Assembly: GCA_036346225.1 (NCBI GenBank)
Contig: JARFIW010001670.1
Location: 5,270,001 to 5,334,000, forward strand
DNA: 64,000 nucleotides
Reading direction: 5' to 3'
Origin: Platerodrilus igneus
Lineage: Eukaryota; Arthropoda; Insecta; Coleoptera; Lycidae
The translations under genes and the position numbers were made by a program. The notes under the pieces are model-generated. The model did not search any database. It was not told the DNA's origin and saw nothing but the letters and a program-made list of their open reading frames with translations. Below are positions 10,623 to 22,005 of this stretch, piece after piece (position 1 is the first letter of the stretch; every line of letters starts with the position of its first letter).

Positions 10623-11180
10623 ATGTATCGCACATTAATTTTGGACCTATTTGAAATTTTTGATAAAATTAATTCCCGGGGGTCGGTATCCGTGGTCAGA
10701 TTTTGTGGGGGTACCATATTTCGACTCAGCTATGTTAGGGGAGTCCAAATATGTATCGCACATTAATTTTGGACCTATTTGAAATTTTGATAAAATTAAT
10801 TCCCCGGGGGTCGGGTATCCGTGGTCCGATTTTGTGGGGGTACCATATTTCGACTCAGCTATGTTAGGGGAGTCCAAATATGTATCGCACATTAATTTTG
10901 GACCTATTTTAAATTTTGATAAAATTAATTCCCGGGGGTCGAGTATCCGTGGTCAGATTTTGTGGGGGGTACCATATTTCGACTCAGCTATGTTAGGGGA
11001 GTCCAAATATGTATCGCACATTAATTTTGGACCTATTTTAAATTTTTGATAAAAATTAATTCCCGGGGGTCGGGTATCCGTGGTCAGATTTTGTGGGGGG
11101 GTACCATATTTCGACTCAGCTATGTTAGGGGAGTCCAAATATGTATCGCACATTAATTTTGGACCTATTTGAAATTATTT
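10623..11180 (+). repeat. 128-132-bp tandem array, about 4.5 units
   Basis: ATGTATCGCACATTAATTTT recurs at 10623, 10751, 10880, 11009 and 11141, giving periods of 128, 129, 129 and 132. Each unit holds a GC-rich core (CCCGGGGGTCG) and a GTACC/CATATTTCGACTC block. Length differences are mostly in homopolymer runs. It lies in the part of copy A that copy B lacks. Confidence 0.9.
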
Positions 11181-11189
11181 TTTTCCCGA

Positions 11190-11390
11190 CGGAATATCGC
11201 GGGGGCACGGCGCCCCCGTGGCCCGATTTTAACTGACATCAAAACTTAAGCTCTGGACACCGAGCTGAATCGATTGATGTATCACACATTGATGTGCGAC
11301 CATTAGAAAGGCCTCGGACGGACGGACAGACGGACGACAAATCGATTTCATAAACGAACGAAGTTCGTTGATTATGTTAAAAGGAGCTTT
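11190..11390 (+). repeat. GC-rich palindromic block and GGAC-rich stretch after the array
   Basis: It contains a GC-rich inverted repeat (GGGGGCACGGCGCCCCCGTG), a (GGAC)n-like run near 11315-11335 and the short palindrome ACGAACGAAGTTCGTTG. It may be the terminus of the element that carries the tandem array. No coding potential is seen. Confidence 0.4.
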
Positions 11391-12055
11391 TTCTGAACAG
11401 GTACACTATATAGGGTATTGTTGGAGAATTTAAGAATAGAAATGGAATATATTCGAGCGGGTAATGACTTAACCAAGCGAAAAAAGGGTATTTAATTTAT
11501 GTTGAAAAATAAACGTAACAAGGTTCAAAATGAACCCAGTTTAGGAAACGATAAAATAATCGATTCAAATATTGGGATACCACATGTCGAAAGAACACTT
11601 CCAGAGTCTGTTTAATGCATAAATAGATAAAGAAAACCGGCAAACTCGAATTTAATCACCTTTGTTACTCACATAGAAAATAGAAAATCTATTCTACTCA
11701 AATTTATATCACTACTTTTAAATAAAGCAAACATATCCCTTCATAAAGTAACGATTGTTGACAACCGAATACATTAGCTGTGTTATATCAAACAATAAAG
11801 ATAGGTTAAAGTACTTTGATTTAAACTAATTACACTAATAACATTCTACGGGTGTTGAAGAAGCACTTATTTCAATTGTATTAAAATTAGTTTTATAGGA
11901 ATAAATCGATTTATTAAATGATAATGCGTGATCAGAGGCATCTCCCATAACAGGAAGTTATACAAATATCGAAGCGAAAGTGTCGGAATATTTGAGAACA
12001 TCGTAAATTGAATGAAAATATTTAGGCATGAAGAATTGAACGTAACAAATCCTCT

Positions 12056-13339
12056 CCAAGCAAAATTAAAAGGTCGGGGCAGGAAACAGAAGCAATGAAT
12101 CAAATAACACACCAACAGAACAAATCACAAGGAAATTTCTTTCAGAAAACAAAAAAAAAGAAGAGAAAAAATTTATTTAGTTTGAAGAACCACTATATAT
12201 TAATAGGATAATCGAGAAAAACAATTGTTCGTAAAACCCAAAAAAACAAAACCAATTGTTTGCGGCTCTAAAAACCAGTATACCGGGCCAAATCAAGAAA
12301 TATAAAGGGATATAGAAGAAAGAAAGGTATAGGTAGCAATCCAGAGAACAAAGATGGAATAGCCTAATACTGCAAAAGTCGTCGCAGGACGACGGATATC
12401 TCTAAGAAACAAATAGCAGAGTTTTCAACCTCAAGAAAAGAAGTTAGTTTCTGCAGAAAATCAATGGTAAGAAAAGTAGACGAGGAAGAAAACTAGCAGT
12501 AACCAAAACAAAACAGTATTGTCTAGCCTCAAGTATGTAAACCAACGAAAAGAGAGCTGGAGTATAAAAATATATAAATACTTTACGCTGTGGTAACAGG
12601 AAATCGTCATAGACGAATAACCAAGAAAGAAAAAAAGTACGCTAATAGACCGAAAAGTCGACTAATACGTAGTTTCCGAAGAACAGAATAGGTTTAAAGA
12701 GCACATGCCACAGGAACAGGATCGAAAATCAAACTCAGTCAACACGAAGACTGACAGAAAGCAAGACCAGCCACAGGAAAAAGAGATGAATGTGAACCAA
12801 AGGAACGAGAAAAGAAAAAAACCCAAAAAAACAACCCTAAGCAACAAGTATAAGAACCAAGAGAAAATACCAGAACAAAGCAGAGTTATCATAAGAAAAT
12901 GGAACGAGAGGATCAAGAATGTGGTTTACGACGTCTGCGTCGCTACAAAGAGAGCAAAGCAATATCGGAAATATTATTGTCAGGATGTGCGGGTTTAATG
13001 TCTTTACCTTTACGGTGGAGAATGGTGAAGTAGTTATAACTGAACTGCCGAAACAAATAAACGTGCCCTGTAACGCATAATTTTGCCAGAATTACAGACT
13101 CCGTATGCGCCTCGCCTACACTAATACACCAAAAAATTTACATCATCACCGATCTAAAGAATGATGCAAAAACTGCTATCGCGACACACTTACCTTGAGT
13201 CTCGTCGAGACTAATGTACTGCGACCAACTACGACGACAAGTTTCGGCGAGACTAAATAAATATAAACATGTTGCGTTGCAATACCAATAAAAAATAAAA
13301 AACTGCTGCAAAACAAAACTGCTGCAAAACAAAACTGCG
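12056..13339. other. No recognisable gene
   Basis: A Lys/Gln/Glu-rich 97-codon frame at 12705-12998 has low-complexity composition and no domain. I see no RNA gene or TE protein here. Confidence 0.5.
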
Positions 13340-13790
13340 CCTGCTGCACAAAAGCTTCAATTTGCAGATAATGTAGCGGTATTAGCATCTAGCAAGGAAG
13401 AGTTAGAAGCAGCAGTTGTGTTCGAAGATAACAAACATAGAAACAAGGAACAAACCATTGAAAGCATATGTATGGAGCACAGTACCTCAAGGCTGCGAAA
13501 CGTGGATAGTATAAGAATCAGGAAAAAGATAGAAATCTTTAAAATATGGTGCTATAGTTGCAAGATGAAGATGTTAAGGACCGACAAAATCAACAACTAA
13601 GAACAAAAAGGTTCTAAAAATGGCTGGAGAAGAAAGGCACGAGAAAAGAGTGCAGGATATATTAGAATCAGAGTAAGGAGAGAAAGAGAGGCACAGATAG
13701 ACCTAGATTAGACTATTGCCCAAGGATAGTGAAAGATGCAGGCTGGAAGGACTTCATGAAAATGTGTTCCAATGAGTTTTAGGACGGAAA
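13340..13790 (+). pseudogene. LINE reverse transcriptase C-terminal scrap (RTE/R1-like)
   Basis: A short RT motif LQFADNVAVLASSKEELEAA appears with the catalytic FADD changed to FADN. After a gap it is followed by a LINE-like C-terminal stretch (ESICMEHSTSRLRNVDSIRI, IFKIWCY) to a stop at 13600, then further broken fragments to about 13790. It is short and degenerate, so the clade is uncertain. Confidence 0.6.
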
Positions 13791-14478
13791 GTTTAAAGAA
13801 AATTCCCAAGTAACGGACAAGAAACAGTAAAGCGAACGCAACATAAATTTTTATCAGGACGAAACGATGCATGTACAAAATTAATTCAGGTCCACACCCA
13901 CAAGAAGATAGTTTATACTGAAGCCAAAAACATTACGAAACAGCACACGATCTAAAAGAACAAGAGAAACGAAAGAATAGAAAGAAAAGACCACAAATAT
14001 GTGTGTATGTTGTGTGTGAGCATGTGTACGTGGGTGCGGGCGTGCGTGCATATGTGTACGTGTTGGACCGCTATAGTCACCCCTTACGACAAGCAAATCG
14101 TACCGTGGGACTATTCTAATTCGGACCGACACAGGGACAGCAGAATAAATTATAATACACCTAAAAAGAATTCAGTAAGGACGTAACAAAAGTTTTACGT
14201 TTCAAAAGCGTATTAAACTCAAACAGAGAAAGTAAATATTAGTAGGGTGAGAACGGTTTCAACTGTAATTAGGTTACCAACAAAAACGCAAGTCTGATAA
14301 TCCGCGGGAAAATAATAAAAAGAAAAAAATTCCCTAACGAAATGCTCCACAGAAAATAAATGGATATCTAAAAAATGTTTAACGTGGAAAAGTATCCTGA
14401 CCAAACGTTGAATACAGAAATAAATCGAGGCGAAAAGTTAATTAAAAAAATGAGGCCAAATGTTGGGTTTGCCAAATT
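13791..14478. other. No recognisable gene; GT-rich stretch
   Basis: A run of imperfect GTGTG/GTGCGTG repeats is at about 13998-14062. Nothing else is recognised. Confidence 0.4.
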
Positions 14479-15803
14479 TGTAACGGTAAAAGGCACGGGT
14501 TACGCAGAAACAGAAAGGACAGCATAGTAAGGGCCCGCACGAATCACGATAGCATATAAAAAAATAAAAGTAACTTAGAGATGCCGCACTAATCACAAAT
14601 GAGGAGAGTGGGATGGTTCACATAGACAAAGAAAGGACTTCGCCTTCGAATTTTTATTTACAATCAATAAAAAATTTCTATTTAAACAAACAAAAAAAAA
14701 TTATAATCTGCAGACAATTTTTAATAATTTATATACGAAATGCGCTTTTCGTATTGTAACATAAAAAAGGATTGATAACGTACAAAAAGAAAAAAGTAAT
14801 GCGGATGATCTCTTTTAACCAAACATTTTCAATTCCACACAGAACATTTAGTGCGATTTTAATAATAATTTATCTCGCTCCGCCCGTCAGACTCAGGTGA
14901 TTCGCGTTTCCTCTTGTTGCCTAATTTTATCCATCACGATATAAAGAGAAAGAAAATAGGTAACATACCTTCACATGCCGCTTCCTTATCTTGCAACAAT
15001 ATCAGCGGAGGCAAACCAGCAGAACGTCGAAATCTCACTTTATTTTGCACCTACATCGGCGGACAGCAAACCATTGTGATCCCGCTCTCTGAGGGATAGT
15101 CACCACGGTAGTCAGGATCAATAAGACTGCTACCATAACTGCAACAGCGGTCATACACGAAAGAGCTAAAATAATATTCTTTCTAGTATGAATAATCAGG
15201 TAGAAATTTACCGATGTACCGAAGGTATCGTGTATAGCTCTTAAAGTAATAGAATCAGTCACGTAGAAAGTATATGCTAGGACGAAAAGTAGGATCAAAG
15301 TGAACCCAGTTTAGGAAACGTTATGATAATCGATTCAGATATTAGGATACCACATGTCAAAAGAAGTGTACTAAAGTCTCTTTAATGCATCAATAGATAA
15401 AGAAAACCGGCAAACTAGAATCCAATCGCTTTTGCTAATCACATATGTAGAACATCTATTCAAATTTATATTACTACTTTAAAAAAAAACCTTTCAAAAA
15501 GCAAAGATTGTTGATAACCGAATCCATTTGCGGTGTTATATCAAACAATAAAGATAGGTTGAAGTACTTTGACTTAAACTAAATACACTAATAACATTCT
15601 GCAGGGCGTTGAATAGTTTCAATTGTTTTAGAATGAGTTCTATAGGTAACAAATCGAGTTATTACATTGTAATGTGTCATCAGGGGCATCTTGTCTAACA
15701 GGTAGTTATACAAAATATCGAAGCAGAGGTGTTGAAATATTTGAAAACATTATAAATTGAATGAAAATATTTAAGAATGAAGAATTGAACGTAACAAATT
15801 ATC
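14479..15803 (+). repeat. Unclassified long repeat, copy B (internally deleted)
   Basis: It matches copy A in two blocks: 14479-15295 to 8769-9600, and 15296-15803 to about 11515-12055, with the junction near 15296. It also keeps the short tandem duplication (14988-15080). Both copies lie in direct orientation about 5.7 kb apart, and B ends about 500 bp upstream of the OBP exon. Confidence 0.65.
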
Positions 15804-16311
15804 TAAAAGTTCCTATTAAGAATTACACACTGCTATTTAGTTTATAAGCAGATTTAGAATAAAGAAGTTTTCTACTATTACCGTATATACATAACTATCA
15901 CCAAATAGAGTGGTAACAAAATTTAACCGAATAAGTTTATCCAACCAAAATTAGATGAATGTTTTATTGTGATTTAAAATACTGCAAAACATTTTCTTGC
16001 AGTTTCTATAACTAGAAACCAGAATACACTTCTAGGAATGGTATACAAACACAAATCAGTGTTTGTTCATGTTTACTTTTTTGACGTAGCATGTTTTTGT
16101 GAATCACTTTAAGCAAAAAATTTTGTAAAATTTATCAAGAATAATACATCATCTACCCTTTCTATACAATATATAACCATTTTTCTAATTTTTAAATGAA
16201 CAACCACTTTAAAAACCTTGTAACTAAACTTTTACTCAATTTGAATCATTTTTTCCTACAACCTCAAATGCATATGTGCGTAATCGATCTAACATGACAT
16301 TTCTGTTGCAG

Positions 16312-16695
16312 GAATCGGTATTTTTTGAAAATGTAGAGATAAAGTGCATTGATACTTATGGTCTTAACAAGGATAAAATGTTTACGCTAGATAAATCAAA
16401 TGTAGTACCAGAAGATGACAAAGATTATACCTCTTTTAAAAACTGTGTGTACTTAGAGAAAGGAATACTTAAAAATAATTTAGATGTTGATGTAGACGGA
16501 GCCAAAGCTACTATTACGGAGGCTTTAGAAAAGCACCATCAGGACACTAAAAAATTAAAAGAGAATCCATCATATATAAAAGATATTGTGAACGTTAAAG
16601 TTGAAAATTGCAAAGATAAAAATGGAGGACCTGCTCTGAAAAACTGTCTTCTACGACATGAAGATTTTAGAATACTACATAACTTTCAACAATAA
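16312..16695 (+). CDS. Odorant-binding-protein-like, last exon (minus-C type)
   Basis: OBPs are small secreted carriers of hydrophobic odorants and other ligands. A good acceptor (TTTCTGTTGCAG) ends at 16311. The exon then reads 127 codons to TAA at 16693-16695. Four cysteines remain: IKC, then 32 residues to FKNC, then 54 to ENC, then 11 to KNC. FKNCVYLEKGIL and CKDKNGG followed by a Cys near the end are typical of the PBP/GOBP fold. Lack of C2 and C5 suggests a minus-C OBP. Spacing between the second and third Cys is longer than usual. The signal-peptide exon was not found in the window, so the gene is partial or its first exon lies beyond the upstream repeats. Confidence 0.6.
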   Translation, partial: ESVFFENVEIKCIDTYGLNKDKMFTLDKSNVVPEDDKDYTSFKNCVYLEKGILKNNLDVDVDGAKATITEALEKHHQDTKKLKENPSYIKDIVNVKVENCKDKNGGPALKNCLLRHEDFRILHNFQQ

Positions 16696-16710
16696 ATATG
16701 ATTTTTAAGA

Positions 16711-16716
16711 AATAAA
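16711..16716 (+). terminator. Polyadenylation signal of the OBP-like gene
   Basis: AATAAA lies 16 bp after the stop codon. Another AATAAA overlaps the stop at 16691. Confidence 0.55.
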
Positions 16717-16924
16717 ATTTTATCGAATATTTTGTGCGAGTTTTTTGTTAAAATGAGAGCGTCATCTAAGATTTATGAAAAATAATCAATGAAGGCCCAT
16801 AAAGTTTATAAATCTCTTAACAAATTAGCACAATTTCTAATTTCATCAATGGTTAAAGGCATCTAATTCCAAAGATTATTTAATTGTAAGGATGGATTTA
16901 AGTAATAGGATTGGATGATCCGAG

Positions 16925-17240
16925 GAAAGCGTTTTTTTAATGAGTTTTCTAATTAAAAACCTATTAGCACTAATCGCTTTTAATGGAAAACTCATTAGCA
17001 CTAATCGTTTTTAATGGGAAAGCTCATTTAGCACTAATCGTTTGTTAATGCAAAACTCATCAGCACCAATAGTTTTCAATGGGAAAACGCGTTAACACCA
17101 AGTGTTTTTTAATGCGAAAAAATTAGCACTAATCGTTTTTAATGGGAAAACTCATTAATACTAAACGTTTTCTTATTAGCACTAATCGTTTTTAATGAGA
17201 AAACTCATTACTACTAATTGTTTCTTAATAAGAAAACTCA
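16925..17240 (+). repeat. Minisatellite, 32-37-bp units
   Basis: About eight or nine imperfect copies of a CTCATTAGCACTAATCGTTT-type unit, with TTAATGGGAAAA between them. It lies just downstream of the OBP-like exon. Confidence 0.85.
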
Positions 17241-19079
17241 TTAAATAGTAATTTAATAATATAGGTAATAAAATCGCAAAATAGTTAAAATTTCAACAAC
17301 TTTCCAAGGTCACCGTTTAAGTATGCCTCTGTTTAACTGTTGGGAACTCTATATTAATAAGTAACATCTAATTTTAATACTTATTTATAATTGTGTGAGA
17401 TAGATTTTGAGTCCTTGGAAGTTCTTTTAAAAAGTTTCATTTCCGAAAACAACTATCAAATTTGTTTTAATTCTATAATTACACAAAATGCTTTATTTCT
17501 TTTCCAAATTGATCGCTTATGTTTATTAAACGTAAAGTTAATGCAATTGAAAAATACTTGAAATTAATATTTTAATAAATCAATAATTAATAATTCTGGA
17601 TGAGTAGCTTGAACACCTAACAATGTTAATGTTATGAAGTTCGAAGACTGACTGGCGATCAGGGCTTCTTAGATTTAACATGAAGCCTTTATCCTCGCAT
17701 CATTTTGTGGGAAAGTGCAGATCTTGCTTTCTGCAGTTTCTTGATAAATCATACATTGTCTTACTCTAAGTAATTATAAATAAGTCTGCTTAATCACAGT
17801 TCATTGTTTCTTCACCTATATTAAGTTGCGTCTGGAATACAAAGTAGTCGTTTTCTATTCTTATTTCTGATATGAACTTTGATAACACTTAATATATTAC
17901 ATTCTTTAATACAATATATCATACTAAAACTAAGACAATAATTACTTTTAATTTTATATATTTTTTTATAAAGGGGATATGTAGCTCCTCTCGACTTATA
18001 TAAAAATTAAGGGTTGATACTTAATTTTTAAAAACTCATTGTCCCTAAAGGTATATTTTGTGGTTTCTTTGTCTTTCACTTTTGTTGCCTTAATCTTATA
18101 TCTAATATACATTTTGTACAATACTAATATTGTCGTAGTGTAACTTTGGCACTTTCAATTCGTTCAAATGTTTTTTGTAATTGTCCATTAATTTCCCTGC
18201 ATGGTTAAGATCGTCGAGATCTAGATGTTCCTGTTGCATCGGTTTCTGGATAATTCCATTGTGTTCGGTTTGAGGAATCTTGATTTGTAGTTCGGGTAAG
18301 TTTCCAAATCGAATTTTATATGATCATGCTATTTGGGAATGTATACAGAGATAGTACAAACTTAAATCTTAAGCAAACAAAAATAGTACAATTGATTGCT
18401 CAAACGCGCAAACAAATAACCGGAAACAAATAACTATTTAACCTATGGATAATACGAACAGAACGAAGTATATGCTCTTATGCTTGCAGTTTTAAAACCG
18501 TGGGATGAGCGGTTACTAATAAGAGAAATAAAATATTCGTCTTTTATTTAACTATTTACCTGTAAATTGCTTGGAGATAATAGAGGAAGAAAACAGCAAA
18601 GTAAAAATCTTACACAGGTACTGCATTAAAACAGGTAATACATAATTTTCACAATCTGCAGCAACATATTCTGTAATCCCAAAAGACAAAATTATGTCGA
18701 AATAGGGTTGATTAATACACCTAACATTTGCCCTCAGGTTGTAAGACAATGCATAACTATTGGTAACAAACTCTACCCGTTTTGACCCATTATCGCAGCA
18801 TAAGTTGTAAGTGGGAGAAAAAGATGGCCGAAATCAGAGGAAATGGATGCAAGAAGATGAAAGTTAGAATACAAGGTAAATACTGCAGCGATATGAGAAC
18901 AACACAAAGATGCATTGGTCAAATAACATTTTATTAGAGAAAATGGGTACCGATTTAATTACACTTGGGTTTTACGAACTATATGCATTGTGGTTAACAA
19001 GAAACTTTTAGTTTGTGGGCATCCTTGCAGAAAGGGATAGTACTAAATTGGTATGCTATTTAAAAGGTTTCTCTAAGAA
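17241..19079. other. No recognisable gene
   Basis: AT-rich sequence. The only open frame (18552-18749) shows no domain. The OBP-like gene and the R1 LINE flank it. Confidence 0.5.
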
Positions 19080-19087
19080 CGTATTTA

Positions 19088-21170
19088 TCAAAATGACAGA
19101 TGACATAGACGAACTAAGTAAGGTGAGGAAGTAGTCATATACGTCTTCGCCGCCATGGCTGCAGTTATGCATTGAATGCTCGTCAATTGTCCGACTTCTT
19201 TGATCTTATAACCCTTTGCCCAAACAGATGCCACATACAGCGTCGCCAGTTCTATTGTTCCGGAGTAGACTGTCCTCAACGATTTGCCTCTGAATTTCCA
19301 GTCTATCTTTGCTACTGGCATCATTCTATTGGATACTTTGCTCTCCTCACTTTTGACATATTTCACATGCGCCTTCCAATTCAATTTGTTGTCTAATTTA
19401 ATGCCGAGGTATGTAATGACTTCCTTTTCCCCTTCAAGTTCTAGCCTAGAGGGACGTCGTTTTGGTTTTGTTCCGAAATAAAGTGCCTCCAACTGTTGTG
19501 TTGAATTTCAATTAGACCTCCCTCGACCATTCACACCATCTGCACAAAGCCTCATTCAGTTTTGTCCGCATTAGCAATCTCGATCTAATAATCAACACCG
19601 TATCGTCCATAAACCCAATAATAAAGCATCCTTTGAGCAATCTGATCCTAAAGATACTCTCATATAACAACTTCCAAAAATTACCTCTGCGGACATCCCC
19701 TTTCCACCAGTTGCGACACAACTTCCCCGGAATTTCGAACTGTACCAGTCGTTCCGAGAAATAACTTTTGACTGATGACATCAGGTTCCCCGGACAATCC
19801 CTATGCTCTAACTGCCAAACGAGAGATGGCCATCAGTTTGCATCAAATCCCCTGAAATGTCCAAAGCCAAGACGACACAATACTCCTTTGCTTCCCCCGC
19901 CTGGTTGATTTCTCCGACTAACAACTCCAACGCGTCGATAGTCGACTTACCTTCTGCAAATCCAAATTGTCTATTATTAAAACCGCCGCCGTCCCACACA
20001 GTGTACTCATGAATCTATGCAAAGCTTTCCCCAATACCAGTAGCAAACTAATTGGACAATAGCTGCCCGAGTCTGGCACATCCGCCTTATTGGGTTTAGG
20101 TATAAAGTTCACGTTCTGGACTCTCCAGTAATGTGGAAACATGCCCTTCTCGAAGCAGAAATTAAATAACTCGCCAAAGACTTGCGGGGTCAACAGGCAC
20201 GCCTCTAGAGCTGCGTCTAAGGTGATTCCATCATGCCTGGTGCCTTCTTATGGTTCATGCTCCTAAGAGCCCTTGCAACCTCGTGACCAAGAATTGCCTC
20301 TGTAGCACATCAACGAATCGTGTCATGCAACCCCTTGTTCTCCTCTGGATAACCCGATGGGAAACATTTTTTCAACAAATATTCCGCCGTAGTTTTAAAT
20401 CCCTCCATATACTCCCCATTATCCTTTTTGATATTGTCGAGTGCAATCTTTTGTTGTTTGCCCCTTATGATATGCCATCCCCCAGGATTCTTTTTCAGAA
20501 TTGCACGTGCAGAATTCTTTAAATTTATTGGTTTGCGTGTTTTCAATTGTTTTATATTCCTAGTTACTTTGGTTATCCTCGATTCTTCTTTGTTCTGTTA
20601 TTTCACCCGTGGCGCATTGATAGCGATGCCTTAGGTTGCACGTTTCTGCACGCTTAATGTTAACTCTCGGGTCCAACAAGGAACGCTGTCTTTGAATGTT
20701 TTCTTCCGCGGCGTGAAGTACACCTACGCGTCAACCATAACATCGTTTAATTTTTCCACGAAAGCTTCTATTTGAGTAGCCTCTCGGCAGTTTACTAACT
20801 CGTTCTCGAAGATGTGGATGCTTTTGCTGAATTTTTGTTTAAACCGCTCCCAATTTGCTGGTTTATTACAAAATCGCAGGAAGACGGTAATTTGCTCGCT
20901 TAGGCGTGTCCTGATCAGAGAGCGTGATCTCGTCCGACCTCAATTTCCAATTGTAAATGACCTCCAAAATCTTATGAGAGACTGCAGTGACATTGATGAA
21001 AATGCTATCTCTATGCCCTCAAATGTTGGCGAATCGTTGTTGTTTAACATGTTCAAATCCTATTCTGTTAACAAATCAGCGATATGTAACCCCTTGTCGT
21101 TCTCTATTGAACTGCTCCATAATGGGGACTTGGTAATAGGTCCCCCCCCCCATGATTATATTTTTGTTTT
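19088..21170 (-). pseudogene. R1-type LINE remnant (endonuclease end and RT)
   Basis: Minus-strand fragments are in the correct order. The endonuclease tail and linker are at about 21140-20640, and RT N-terminal is at 20193-19918 (FPHYWRVQNVNFIPKPNK). The FGFAEGKSTIDALELL and LALDIS block is at 19999-19808, the catalytic-like YMDD-related FMDDTVL is near 19600, and the thumb/C-terminal is at 19492-19088 (VITYLGIKLDNKLNW). Spacing and motifs suggest R1/LOA-type LINEs. It has many frameshifts and stops. Confidence 0.8.
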
Positions 21171-21917
21171 ACCGATTTTCTGTAGCATCTTACAGTTGTG
21201 GAAGCTATTTTCCTAAATAACGCTTACAGATAGGAAAAAACTGCAAAAGACCAAAAAGTTTCTAAACAAAACAGAAAATTTATTTTGTTTTAAAATCTAC
21301 CAGCGGCGCACCTCAACAAAGTTGGGAAGAAAAGGGTACATGACCCCCTAAAAACTACCACCCTGTAGATTCTCATAACCATTCGACATGTCCAATGATG
21401 TATGCCCTACAGCATAATCTATTTTCCAAATTTGATCTTAATATCTCAAAAACTGCAAGAGCTATAAAGAGAAAACCAAAAAAATTTCGAAACTTCAACA
21501 CCCCGTAGATCGAAAACGAAGCGTTTGTGGAGCTATGTTTATATAAATTCTTAGTCATCAAATTCGCCAAAGAATCGCACCCTTTTGTATGTATATGAAA
21601 TGTAAAACACTCTGCATATGATGTAATCGAAAATTTTTTTATTAATACAGAGAAGAAAGGAGGCAACTTTTAACATTTTTAATTGCCAAAACATTAAATA
21701 TTTTATTATCCCATAAACCTGCTCATTTGTTGGAGGGCCAATTATGACGAATAATGGCGTTCCCAGTTTGGCATCAATTATTACATTAGCCCCGGGCGTA
21801 ATTTATTATACCCCAAATTTAATGTACAGTTGTACAAAAAAAGAATAAACTAAAACTAGAGTTAGTCAACATACTTTGATCCCTTATTCCAAAATCACAA
21901 TAAACAACACATCGTAT
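21171..21917. other. Spacer before the PWP1 3' end
   Basis: No protein is recognised. The stretch 21300-21640 has short motifs (CACCCTGTAGA and CCCCGTAGATC) that look like repeat sequence, but I cannot assign it to a family. Confidence 0.4.
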
Positions 21918-21923
21918 TTTATT
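21918..21923 (-). terminator. Polyadenylation signal of PWP1
   Basis: AATAAA on the minus strand, about 27 bp beyond the PWP1 stop codon. Confidence 0.7.
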
Positions 21924-21949
21924 AAATAAATATAAATACAAGGAATTAA

Positions 21950-22005
21950 CTAATTATCCTGTGTTACAAGTTGTACCAAAGGTCTTGAATGGAATGTGTT
22001 TCTAA
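21950..22005 (-). CDS. PWP1: PWP1 exon 6 (C-terminus)
   Basis: Acceptor TTAAATTTCAG, then 56 nt encoding the C-terminal 17 residues (FRNTFHSRPLVQLVTQDN in part) and TAG. Intron 5 is 58 bp (22006-22063) with donor GTGAGTAAAC. Without this splice the frame would stop six bases later, so the splice is well supported. Confidence 0.85.

Larger units (their letters stand above)
8769..12055 (+). repeat. Unclassified long repeat, copy A
   Basis: The start (GTAACGATAAAACGCAC then GCAGAAACAGAAAGGAC) is shared with 14479 and 24158. Similarity to copy B covers about 8769-9600 and about 11515-12055; the middle (9600-11515) is absent from B. An internal tandem duplication of about 60 bp (CTTATCTTGCACCTACATC-led) is at 9270-9375. 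There is no long ORF and no recognisable protein, and the termini are not clear. It may be a non-autonomous element. Confidence 0.6.

Noticed and set aside
12705..12998. 97-residue basic protein
   Set aside because: Low-complexity Lys/Gln/Glu composition in AT-rich DNA; no domain, no splice or start context.
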